DNA of 10,920 nucleotides, taken from the NCBI GenBank assembly GCA_031283915.1, contig JAITAY010000381.1, forward strand, positions 1-10,920, in the 5' to 3' direction. This DNA is from Tannerella sp. Its GTDB lineage: Bacteria; Bacteroidota; Bacteroidia; Bacteroidales; Tannerellaceae. Shown one piece after another: positions 1 through 5,668 of this stretch. The position numbers were made by a program, and so were the translations under genes. The notes under the pieces were generated by a model, which had not been told where the DNA came from, did not search any database, and saw only the letters and a list, made by a program, of their open reading frames with translations. Position 1 is the first letter of the stretch. The number at the start of each line of letters is the position of its first letter.

Positions 1-1
1 A

Positions 2-1051
2 AAGCCAAGGGGTGGTATCGGTTCCGTCGTGGATGAAATCAACAAGTGGGGAGGGTTCCATGCGCCTGTAGAATATGCAGGCGTGGAGAGTATTTCGGCC
101 TCCGACCGAATTTATTTGAATCTCCGGAATAAAATCGAAAGGGCGAAAAAGCCTTTTGTTATAGTCGACGAAAGCCTTAAAATCAAAAATGCCTATGCGA
201 AACGCACAAGGCGATTATTGGATATAAGCAAATTAGTCGAATACAAATTAATACTTAACGGCACACCGCTAAGCCGGAATCTATTAGACCTGTGGTCGCA
301 AATGGAATTTTTAAGCCCAAGAATTTTAAATATGGATTTAACGGCGTTTAAAAATACATTTTGCGAATATACCAGAATCACAAAGAGATTCGGAGGATAC
401 AAACAGTACGTAAAGGAGTTCATAACCGGATACGAGAATATTGATTACCTCTATTCACTTATCCGTCACTATGTATACGAATGCGATTTACATCTGCAAA
501 TCAATCAATTATACAATGAAATCAAGTATTGGCTGGACGAAGAAAGTAGTAATGAATATTACCGTTTAAAACGGAGGTATCTGGACAATGAAATGCTTTT
601 GTGGAAAAACAATAATATATTCCTCGAAATGACCCAGAAAATGCAGCATGCCTACTGCTGCACGGAGGGTAAATTCGAGGCCCTGGATAAACTTTTCAAG
701 AAAATAGATGAGGGTAGAACCATCATCTATTGTAAATATATTGCGAGCCGTGAGGCTTGCGAAAAACGTTATCCGAAAGCAACCGTTTTGAGTTATCAAA
801 AAGAGGCTTTCGGGCTAAATTTGCAACACCTGAGCAATACCGTCTATTTTGATAAGATTTGGGATTATGCCCTGCGCATCCAGTCCGGGCGGCGCACGTT
901 CCGGACGGGACAGGAATACGATTGTCGGTACTGGGATTTAACCGGTAATGTTGGACTGGAATCCTTAATAGACAGAAATGTTGAAAAGAAAATCGGCATG
1001 ATTGAATATTTCAAAGGCAAAACCAAAGAGCAATTAAAAAAAGAACTGTGA
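2..1051 (+). CDS. SNF2/DEAD-like helicase, C-terminal portion (5' end outside window)
   Basis: The reading frame is open to the left edge, so the gene starts upstream; a GTG at 29 is only the first possible start in view and is probably not used. Numbering from that GTG, a Walker B/DExx motif (VDESLKIKN, residues 46-54) is followed by motif III (LNGTP, 77-81) and the SNF2-like stretch SRNLLDLWSQMEFLSP (83-98). The second RecA-like domain ends with FGLNLQ (261-266) and a motif VI (QSGRRTFRTGQ, 285-295). Walker A must lie upstream. Such proteins translocate on double-stranded DNA using ATP and are frequent in phage replication modules and defence islands. The stop is 42 bp before the next start, and a promoter-like box lies in that gap. 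The helicase family is secure; its role here is unknown. Confidence 0.85.
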   Translation, partial: KPRGGIGSVVDEINKWGGFHAPVEYAGVESISASDRIYLNLRNKIERAKKPFVIVDESLKIKNAYAKRTRRLLDISKLVEYKLILNGTPLSRNLLDLWSQMEFLSPRILNMDLTAFKNTFCEYTRITKRFGGYKQYVKEFITGYENIDYLYSLIRHYVYECDLHLQINQLYNEIKYWLDEESSNEYYRLKRRYLDNEMLLWKNNNIFLEMTQKMQHAYCCTEGKFEALDKLFKKIDEGRTIIYCKYIASREACEKRYPKATVLSYQKEAFGLNLQHLSNTVYFDKIWDYALRIQSGRRTFRTGQEYDCRYWDLTGNVGLESLIDRNVEKKIGMIEYFKGKTKEQLKKEL

Positions 1052-1070
1052 ATATATTAGACATAGTCAC

Positions 1071-1078
1071 TATATTTG
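1071..1078 (+). promoter_or_regulatory. Bacteroidetes-type -7 box upstream of the GNAT-ibrA-ibrB unit
   Basis: TATATTTG matches the TAnnTTTG -7 consensus. Twenty nt upstream lies TGTG (1047-1050), three of four matches to the -33 TTTG box. Transcription would start near 1083, leaving about a 10-nt leader before the ATG at 1094. It would let the three overlapping genes be expressed separately from the helicase. Confidence 0.5.
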
Positions 1079-1093
1079 CAAGAAACTTTTGTT

Positions 1094-1495
1094 ATGAAAA
1101 TAGAGATTTTGCAAGGAACAGAAAAAAGGTTGTATGATCTGGTTGCACCTTTGGTGCTAAATCCATCTGTTATTCGACAAAATAATGGCGTGGCTTTCAA
1201 AACCGCGACGAATCATATATGGATTGTAGCTGTTTCGGATGATGGCGCCTGTATTGGCTTTTTGCCTGTACAAAAGAAAGGTAATACCGGTGAAATTAAT
1301 AATTACCACATTCAAAACAGAGATGAAAAACTGTTGAAACTATTGATGCGGCAAGTAATTAAACTTGCCAAAAAACAAAAATTTGAAGCGATTGATATAA
1401 TTGCTCAAAAACACGATTACAAAACAGTTTTAAAATTCGGATTTATATCAGAAAAAGAATTTGTAAAATATACGCGATTCAAAAAGATATTATGA
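1094..1495 (+). CDS. Small GNAT-fold-like protein, first gene of the ibr-type operon
   Basis: The protein is 133 residues long from ATG 1094. A TTG at 1076 would add six residues but lies inside the promoter box, so ATG is preferred. The C-terminal half follows the GNAT acetyltransferase pattern: a beta strand (IGFLPV, 54-59), a long basic helix (LLKLLMRQVIKLAKKQKF, 80-97), a strand (AIDIIAQ, 99-105) and the terminal KFGF (114-117). The usual acetyl-CoA loop, Q/R-x-x-G-x-G/A before the helix, is replaced by QNRDEKLL, which has no glycine, so acetyl-CoA binding is doubtful. The stop overlaps the start of the next gene by 4 nt (ATGA), suggesting coupled translation and a shared job with the PP-loop enzyme. 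The fold is inferred from pattern only; a function cannot be given. Confidence 0.6.
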   Translation: MKIEILQGTEKRLYDLVAPLVLNPSVIRQNNGVAFKTATNHIWIVAVSDDGACIGFLPVQKKGNTGEINNYHIQNRDEKLLKLLMRQVIKLAKKQKFEAIDIIAQKHDYKTVLKFGFISEKEFVKYTRFKKIL

Positions 1496-2766
1496 CTGTT
1501 TACGAAGCAACTCAGCAACGTTTAGCACGAATTTTTGCCGACTTCGACAATATCTTTGTCTCTTTTTCTGGAGGCAAGGATAGTGGCGTCTTACTCAATC
1601 TGTGCATTGATTACGTTCGCGGACATAATATAAAACATAAAATCGGAGTATTTCATATTGATTATGAGGCACAATACGAAGCAACTACGAAGTACGTCAA
1701 TGAAACATTGTCGCAAAACGGCGATATCATTGATACATATCGTATTTGCGTCCCCTTTAAAGTGACCACCTGTACCTCCATGCACCAAAGTTATTGGCGC
1801 CCCTGGGAAGAATCCAAACGCAACATCCTGGTTAGCTCAATGCCGGATGATTGCCTGAAAAAAGAAGATTTTCCATTCTTCAATGAAAGAATGTGGGATT
1901 ATGAATTTCAGGAACGATTCGGCCTGTGGCTCCATGAACGAAAACAGTCCACGCGCACATGTTGCCTGGTGGGGATAAGGACACAGGAAAGCCTTCACCG
2001 GTGGAGAGCGATACATTCGGACAGGAACTATAAGAATTATTGTGGCCTGAACTGGACGAAACAAATGTTCGATGACGTCTATAACGCCTATCCGATCTAT
2101 GACTGGATAACAGAGGATATTTGGACTGCAAACGCCCGCTTCGGGTGGTCATATAACCGGCTTTATGACTTGTATTATCAGGCGGGTGTTCCTATTGACG
2201 CTATGCGAGTGGCAAGTCCGTTCCTGTCTGCCGCACAGGACAGTTTGAAGTTATATCGAGTAATCGAACCTCACACGTGGGGCAAACTTGTATCGCGTGT
2301 AAATGGTGTTAATTTCACCGGCATCTACGGTGGAACCACAGCAATGGGATGGAAGTCGATAACACTTCCCAAGGGTCATACGTGGAAAAGTTACATGTAT
2401 TTCCTTTTGGATACCTTGCCGGAAGAAGCACGCCGGAATTATCTTTTAAAACTTGAGACATCAATGAAGTTTTGGCGAACACGAGGTGGCGTTCTGTCTG
2501 AAAAGACCATACAGGAACTGAAAGACGCTGGTATAAAAATCGAAGTGGGTGATACAACTAATTATAAGACAGATAAAAAACCTGTTCGCATGGAGTATCT
2601 GGACGATATTGACAGCGAAGAATTTCAATTTATTCCTACATACAAGCGTATGTGCATATGTATCATGAAGAATGACCATTTATGCAAGTACATGGGATTC
2701 TCTTTAACAAAAAACGAAAACGAACGCCGGAAGGCGATAATAGATAAATACAACGCATTGCTATGA
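1492..2766 (+). CDS. ibrA: IbrA-like PAPS-reductase-family PP-loop protein (DUF3440)
   Basis: This is a 424-residue member of the adenine-nucleotide alpha-hydrolase family. The PP-loop SGGKDS at residues 26-31 binds ATP or a related nucleotide. CLVGIRTQES (158-167) matches the GxRxxES/QS signature of PAPS reductases. The C-terminal half fits DUF3440, including a helical HTWKSYMYFLLDTLP segment and a Cys-rich tail with C388, C390 and C398. In E. coli, IbrA acts with IbrB to raise expression of the immunoglobulin-binding eib genes; the chemistry is unknown. DndC of DNA phosphorothioation is a related PP-loop protein. Both ends overlap neighbours by 4 nt, so it is the middle of a translationally coupled trio. 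True PAPS reduction for sulfate assimilation is unlikely in this setting. Family assignment is firm, biochemical role is not. Confidence 0.85.
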   Translation: MTVYEATQQRLARIFADFDNIFVSFSGGKDSGVLLNLCIDYVRGHNIKHKIGVFHIDYEAQYEATTKYVNETLSQNGDIIDTYRICVPFKVTTCTSMHQSYWRPWEESKRNILVSSMPDDCLKKEDFPFFNERMWDYEFQERFGLWLHERKQSTRTCCLVGIRTQESLHRWRAIHSDRNYKNYCGLNWTKQMFDDVYNAYPIYDWITEDIWTANARFGWSYNRLYDLYYQAGVPIDAMRVASPFLSAAQDSLKLYRVIEPHTWGKLVSRVNGVNFTGIYGGTTAMGWKSITLPKGHTWKSYMYFLLDTLPEEARRNYLLKLETSMKFWRTRGGVLSEKTIQELKDAGIKIEVGDTTNYKTDKKPVRMEYLDDIDSEEFQFIPTYKRMCICIMKNDHLCKYMGFSLTKNENERRKAIIDKYNALL

Positions 2767-3296
2767 ACGATTTGTTTGCTGAAAAAGTAACTTATAAAAG
2801 CCCTGTATATAACGTGCAGGCTGTTCCGATTGAAAAGATACAGGCGAATAGCTATAACCCCAATGCCGTAGCTCCGCCTGAAATGAAATTACTGTATCAG
2901 TCAATCAAGGAAGATGGTTATACGATGCCTATTGTGTGTTATTATCTTTTTGAGATTGACAGGTATGAAATCGTAGATGGCTTCCATCGTTATACCGTGA
3001 TGAAACAGCATCGCGACATATATGAGCGCGAAAATGGCATGATGCCTGTCGTAGTGATTGAGAAGGACATTAGCAACCGTATGGCATCCACTATACGGCA
3101 TAACCGCGCACGCGGTTCACACAGTATAGAATTAATGAGTAGTGTGGTATCGGAACTTGTACAGGCCGGCATGTCCGATGCCTGGATACTTAAAAATATC
3201 GGAATGGACGCCGACGAATTGCTGAGATTGAAACAGATTACCGGATTGGCAGCTTTATTCAAAGACAGGGAATTTTCAATTTCATCCGAGCCGTGA
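2763..3296 (+). CDS. ibrB: IbrB-like ParB/sulfiredoxin-fold protein
   Basis: The protein has 177 residues and starts at an ATG overlapping the ibrA stop by 4 nt. A ParB N-terminal-like domain spans about 18-120: a strand with PIEKIQANSYNPN (22-34), a helix ending SIKEDGYTMPIV (47-58), the signature DGFHR (72-76) and NRARGSH (114-120), which replaces the arginine-rich box II of ParB. The rest is a helical, HTH-like region (ELMSSVVSELVQAG through LRLKQITGLAALF). In chromosomal ParB this fold binds CTP, and in relatives it can bind or hydrolyse nucleotides or act as a nuclease. The DGxHR motif recalls the DGQHR domain of DndB. IbrB proteins occur next to IbrA in phages and islands, which fits. 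The last residues after REFS look unlike the preceding conserved part and may be altered. Confidence 0.82.
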   Translation: MNDLFAEKVTYKSPVYNVQAVPIEKIQANSYNPNAVAPPEMKLLYQSIKEDGYTMPIVCYYLFEIDRYEIVDGFHRYTVMKQHRDIYERENGMMPVVVIEKDISNRMASTIRHNRARGSHSIELMSSVVSELVQAGMSDAWILKNIGMDADELLRLKQITGLAALFKDREFSISSEP

Positions 3297-3347
3297 TTTA
3301 ATTGATTGTGGATGCAGAAGATAAATAAGATATAAAAATAAAAACAC

Positions 3348-3355
3348 TATCTTTG
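3348..3355 (+). promoter_or_regulatory. -7 box placing transcription start at or near the ATG
   Basis: TATCTTTG fits TAnnTTTG and ends only 4 nt before the ATG at 3360. Transcription would start about at that ATG and give a leaderless or nearly leaderless mRNA. No good -33 box lies 19-21 nt upstream, so the site is plausible but unproven. Confidence 0.4.
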
Positions 3356-3359
3356 TAGC

Positions 3360-3611
3360 ATGAAAAAACATCCAAAATTCATGATAGCTCTCAATCCGAT
3401 GGTCAATCCGGATGATGTCTATATTTTCCACTCTCAACGACCGAGACTTTTGGTGAAAGTGGAAGGGGACAGTTATATAGTAGTTGACGACATTGACGAT
3501 ATTACAAGTTACTATAATGGGGATGTCTCTAAAGTAGAAGGATTAATGAGACGCATGGCCGAGTGGCATGTTGCGTATAAAATACATCAACGGAATGGAC
3601 GAATTCACTGA
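3360..3611 (+). CDS. Hypothetical protein, 83 aa
   Basis: I do not recognise this protein. It is soluble, with no signal peptide or membrane segment. It has a beta-rich N-terminal half (FMIALNPMVNPDDVYIFHS, then LLVKVEG and YIVVDD) and an acidic DDIDDI stretch near residue 42, followed by a helical basic tail (VEGLMRRMAEWHVAYKI). Its ATG follows a -7-like box directly, and its end overlaps the next small gene. The coding case rests on length, composition and the tandem arrangement with its neighbour. Confidence 0.6.
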   Translation: MKKHPKFMIALNPMVNPDDVYIFHSQRPRLLVKVEGDSYIVVDDIDDITSYYNGDVSKVEGLMRRMAEWHVAYKIHQRNGRIH

Positions 3612-3807
3612 AAAAATCAAATATTTGAAATGCAGAAGGTTTTTTCCGGATTATTGTGGAATAAAATACAATTCATACACCATGCAGCAGCTTGCGGGTA
3701 TAAATTGGCGCGGAAAACCCACAAAGCTTAATCCGCGCCAAAAACAGAAAGTAATCGAAGGTCTTGAAAAATTCATCGAGGACTTAAAAAAAATCCAGAA
3801 CGAATAA
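3595..3807 (+). CDS. Hypothetical protein, 70 aa (or 79 aa from ATG 3568)
   Basis: Two starts are possible. ATG 3595 gives 70 residues and a 17-nt overlap with the preceding gene; ATG 3568 gives 79 residues and a 44-nt overlap. The shorter form is preferred for the smaller overlap. The protein is basic, with two cysteines in KCRRFFPDYCGI and a C-terminal amphipathic helix (NPRQKQKVIEGLEKFIEDLK). The GINWRGKPTKLNPRQKQKV stretch could be a small helix-turn-helix-like or nucleic-acid-binding unit, but nothing decisive is visible. No family is recognised. It is the last likely gene of the accessory region. Confidence 0.55.
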   Translation: MDEFTEKIKYLKCRRFFPDYCGIKYNSYTMQQLAGINWRGKPTKLNPRQKQKVIEGLEKFIEDLKKIQNE

Positions 3808-3825
3808 GTCACGCAATTTTTTTTA
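3785..3825 (+). terminator. A/T inverted repeat across the end of the last small gene
   Basis: TAAAAAAAAT (3785-3794) and ATTTTTTTTA (3816-3825) form a perfect 10-bp inverted repeat around a 21-nt loop holding the stop codon. There is no GC stem, so it is at best a weak bidirectional terminator. Confidence 0.3.
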
Positions 3826-4084
3826 GCTCTATTTTCCTGGCCGGTTCCATCACACCCACACAATGTTTTTTGAGCACGCCGGACACATTCACTTTTACTT
3901 TGGTGATTTTCTGATAAAGGAATATTTCATACCGCCATGCCATTAATGTCTTTCCTTGTGGATTTTTTACTCAGCCATTTTCGGAACAGGGAGAAACTTA
4001 AGTCAAACAACCGGAATATCAATGACGCTAAATTGTTGCATAAGCTGATTATGCATCTTCATTGGATGCTGTCTGTTGTCTGAT

Positions 4085-4133
4085 GCGGAAATATTTGGCG
4101 TATTACTGTTTTAATGTAATACATATTTTCCGC
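4085..4133. repeat. Bulged inverted repeat, possible hairpin
   Basis: Outer arms GCGGAAATAT (4085-4094) and ATATTTTCCGC (4123-4133) pair with one bulged base. Inner arms GTATTAC (4100-4106) and GTAATAC (4116-4122) pair perfectly around a 9-nt loop. Five unpaired bases sit on the left side only. A run of six T follows at 4135-4140 or next to it, so a plus-strand terminator is possible; a recombinase or oriT-like site is the alternative. Confidence 0.45.
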
Positions 4134-4371
4134 CATTTTTTGTACATATTTTTTCGTCCAATAAAACGAGGTCTATATATATTCCTGTATGTTAACTCGT
4201 TGCGAAGGGTATACTTTGGGGGAAGAGCCTATTGTACCGACCTGACAAAAGCGTTTTAAAATCACTTACTTTTATTATCTTCGCTTTCCCCCTTTTGAAT
4301 AATATGTTTAGCATTTTGTGTATTAGATTATTTTGAACAGAATTGGTACGTAAGCGTATTCTCACATTGAA

Positions 4372-4390
4372 TTAGTCCCTATTTTAGTCC
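4372..4390. repeat. TTAGTCC direct repeats, candidate arm-type sites
   Basis: TTAGTCC occurs at 4372-4378 and 4384-4390 with a 12-bp period and CTATT between. They lie 38 bp from the tRNA 3' end on the element side. Paired short direct repeats beside an att core are typical of tyrosine integrase or excisionase binding; the assignment is inferred. Confidence 0.4.
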
Positions 4391-4427
4391 AGATAATTCT
4401 TAATATATTAATAATTAGCAATTTTTG

Positions 4428-4499
4428 TAGTCTCGCCGGGAATCGAACCCGGATCTAAAGTTTAGGAAACTTCCATTCTATCCATTGAACTACAAGACC
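4428..4499 (-). tRNA. tRNA-Arg (anticodon CCT)
   Basis: The minus strand folds as a full cloverleaf of 72 nt without encoded CCA. The acceptor stem is GGTCTTG/CGAGACT with two wobble pairs. The D stem is GTTC/GAAT with GG in the loop. The anticodon stem GAAGT/ACTTT encloses the loop TTCCTAA, with anticodon CCT reading AGG. The T arm is CCGGG-TTCGATT-CCCGG. The discriminator is A at 4428. It lies 57 bp downstream of recO on the same strand and has its own promoter in the gap. Its 3' end faces the accessory region. Confidence 0.95.
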
Positions 4500-4517
4500 C
4501 TCTTTTTTTGAAGCGCA

Positions 4518-4549
4518 CAAAAATAGCATCTTTTTTGCATACGGGCAAA
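4518..4549 (-). promoter_or_regulatory. Promoter of tRNA-Arg
   Basis: On the minus strand a -33 TTTG (4549-4546) is followed after 20 nt by the -7 box TATTTTTG (4525-4518). Both match the Bacteroidetes sigma-70 consensus at the right spacing. Transcription would start near 4513, about 14 nt before the tRNA. The gap lies at the very end of recO. Confidence 0.7.
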
Positions 4550-4556
4550 TCTCTTC

Positions 4557-5282
4557 TCAGTCGAAAAGACTCTGCAAAATCGCAAACGATTTGATTTCAG
4601 GAAAATCAGGCAGGTGTAACCGGTAATATTCCAGGATACGGCAAATGATGCGTGACCGTTCGTGACGCGAAAAGGCATACACCGCCATATTGGCATAATT
4701 CATCCGGAGCAGCCGGTAAAAAACGATACTTTCCGTTTCGTCCAGATAATGGCGATGTTCCGGTGGCACGCCGGTAAATATACCGTTCATCATGTCGAAA
4801 TAACCTCCCGGCCGGTAGGATTCTACATTCGGATATACGCCAAGGTAATGCACCAGGTGTATCAGAAACACCAGATGGAAGTTGGCGACACCCTCGTCCG
4901 ACAGTTCCAGCCAGCGAATGGATTCATACAGGTACTCGAACAGTCGGGCGTCCGGTTCTTTCGTATGCACGGCCCGGTAGAGAATCTCGGCCAGGAATAG
5001 CACGATGATGTTTTTCACCGGATGCGTCGGGATGGTCGTCAGCGGATAACAGGCCTTCATCTCCCGAATACGCTGAATATCCCTCGTATTCAGATGCTCC
5101 ACCTCCATTTCAACTACCGACAACGGCAAAAATAGCGCATGAGGTACCATCGTTTTCCCTTTCCGCCTGCGCGCGACCAGATAAGCTACACGCCCGAAAA
5201 ATTCCGTGTATACATGAACAATGGAATAGTTGTCGTTATAAGGCTGGGCATGAAGTACAATTCCACGTGTTTTACTCAACAT
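4557..5282 (-). CDS. recO: DNA repair protein RecO
   Basis: RecO mediates loading of RecA onto gaps covered by single-strand binding protein, together with RecR and RecF. The protein has 241 residues, the usual length. The N-terminal OB-fold starts with the hallmark MLSKTRGIVLH, then YTEFFGRVAYLVARRRKGK (about 26-44). The C-terminal part is helical (for example HPVKNIIVLFLAEILYRAV). Only two cysteines occur (CYPLTT and IICRI), so the zinc-binding Cys cluster of some RecO proteins is absent, as is common in Bacteroidetes. The ATG at 5282 follows a very good promoter. The gene is vertically inherited core material and marks the chromosome side of the tRNA boundary. Confidence 0.93.
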   Translation of the reverse strand: MLSKTRGIVLHAQPYNDNYSIVHVYTEFFGRVAYLVARRRKGKTMVPHALFLPLSVVEMEVEHLNTRDIQRIREMKACYPLTTIPTHPVKNIIVLFLAEILYRAVHTKEPDARLFEYLYESIRWLELSDEGVANFHLVFLIHLVHYLGVYPNVESYRPGGYFDMMNGIFTGVPPEHRHYLDETESIVFYRLLRMNYANMAVYAFSRHERSRIICRILEYYRLHLPDFPEIKSFAILQSLFD

Positions 5283-5311
5283 ATTTTCCGCTTTCTAACA
5301 TCATTGCGTGG

Positions 5312-5342
5312 CAAACTTACGTGAATTTGCCGGGATTTCCAA
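5312..5342 (-). promoter_or_regulatory. Promoter of recO
   Basis: On the minus strand TTG (5342-5340) is followed after exactly 20 nt by TAAGTTTG (5319-5312), a full match to TAnnTTTG. Transcription would start near 5307, leaving about 25 nt before the recO ATG. Confidence 0.7.
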
Positions 5343-5433
5343 GCTCGCGCGTTTTTTGCCGAAATCTTTTGGGGAGATGCTATTCCTCTTTTTACCGAAT
5401 CACGCATCGGGGGTGTACATGGCTTGCGACTGT

Positions 5434-5460
5434 TGGGGACTGAAGGGACGCTGGGGACTG
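5434..5460. repeat. Three tandem 9-bp units
   Basis: TGGGGACTG, AAGGGACGC and TGGGGACTG lie back to back. The first and third units are identical and all share GGGAC. Confidence 0.5.
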
Positions 5461-5522
5461 CCATTCCCTGGCAAGCCGCTCTGAACGTGTATGCGAATCT
5501 GTATCCGTTCATACAACGCCTC

Positions 5523-5547
5523 AAAAAAAAGAGCGGACTCCTTTTTT
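5523..5547. terminator. A-tract/T-tract mini-hairpin
   Basis: Eight A and GAG (5523-5533), loop CGGA, then CTC, a C and six T (5538-5547). The symmetrical A and T tracts would suit a weak bidirectional terminator. An alternative pairing is AAGAGC (5529-5534) with GCTCTT (5552-5557). Confidence 0.3.
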
Positions 5548-5579
5548 CTGTGCTCTTCTCTTTCCTGCCTGATTGAAAC

Positions 5580-5621
5580 AAGGCTCGGGGAGGGGCTTTT
5601 TTCGCCCGTCGCCCGAGCCTT
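5580..5621 (-). terminator. Hairpin downstream of gltA
   Basis: AAGGCTCGGG (5580-5589) and CCCGAGCCTT (5612-5621) form a perfect 10-bp, GC-rich stem about 48 nt past the gltA stop. The loop contains a second small stem (GGGC/GCCC) around a run of six T on the plus strand. There is no strong U tract after the stem on the minus strand, so it may act as an mRNA 3'-end stabiliser or a factor-assisted terminator. Confidence 0.5.
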
Positions 5622-5668
5622 TGCGTCCATCCAGCGCCGAAATGGCGGGTTTTGTTTTCTCGAATCCG

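Larger units (their letters stand above)
1..4427. mobile_element. Probable end of an integrated accessory element abutting tRNA-Arg
   Basis: This stretch is visibly richer in A+T than the TCA genes to the right. It carries genes typical of phages and genomic islands (an SNF2-like helicase, an IbrA/IbrB pair and small unknown proteins), and it stops at the 3' end of a tRNA gene, the usual integration site of tyrosine recombinases. Direct TTAGTCC repeats lie 38 to 56 bp from the tRNA end. No integrase, phage structural gene or conjugation gene is visible, and the far end lies outside the window, so prophage, satellite, conjugative element or decayed island cannot be told apart. The boundary is inferred; no duplicated att core can be shown. 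Confidence 0.45.
3808..4427. other. 620-bp A+T-rich gap without a convincing gene, next to tRNA-Arg
   Basis: The only longer frame, 4062-4259 on the plus strand, runs through a large inverted repeat and has an unremarkable composition, so I do not call it a gene. The gap holds the bulged inverted repeat at 4085-4133, two TACATATTTT copies (4120-4129 and 4143-4152) and the TTAGTCC pair at 4372-4390. Dense repeats beside a tRNA 3' end suggest recombinase or excisionase binding sites at the end of a mobile element. Confidence 0.5.
5283..5668. other. Intergenic region between gltA and recO
   Basis: No convincing gene. Short frames here (minus 5276-5581 and 5400-5630, plus 5491-5712) have low-complexity, Pro/Ser/Arg-rich products, overlap each other and recur in no recognisable family. 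The region holds the recO promoter at its low end, a 9-bp tandem repeat at 5434-5460 and two hairpins at 5523-5547 and 5580-5621 that could end the gltA transcript. Confidence 0.6.

Noticed and set aside
2..3296. A bona fide Dnd phosphorothioation or BREX locus
   Set aside because: No DndA, DndD, DndE or BREX core proteins are visible; the PP-loop protein fits IbrA/DUF3440 better than DndC.
4062..4259. A 65-codon plus-strand frame in the gap before the tRNA
   Set aside because: It crosses the inverted repeat at 4085-4133, is rich in Phe/Tyr/Arg as A+T-rich non-coding DNA often is, and has no supporting promoter or family match.
4202..4292. Possible hairpin from GCGAAG/CTTCGC and GGGGGAA/TTCCCCC
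   Set aside because: The two arm pairs are not nested in a simple stem order and the arms are short; likely chance.
5276..5630. Overlapping minus-strand frames upstream of recO
   Set aside because: Low-complexity products with Pro-Ser-Val repeats derived from the 9-bp repeat, overlapping the recO promoter; no family match.
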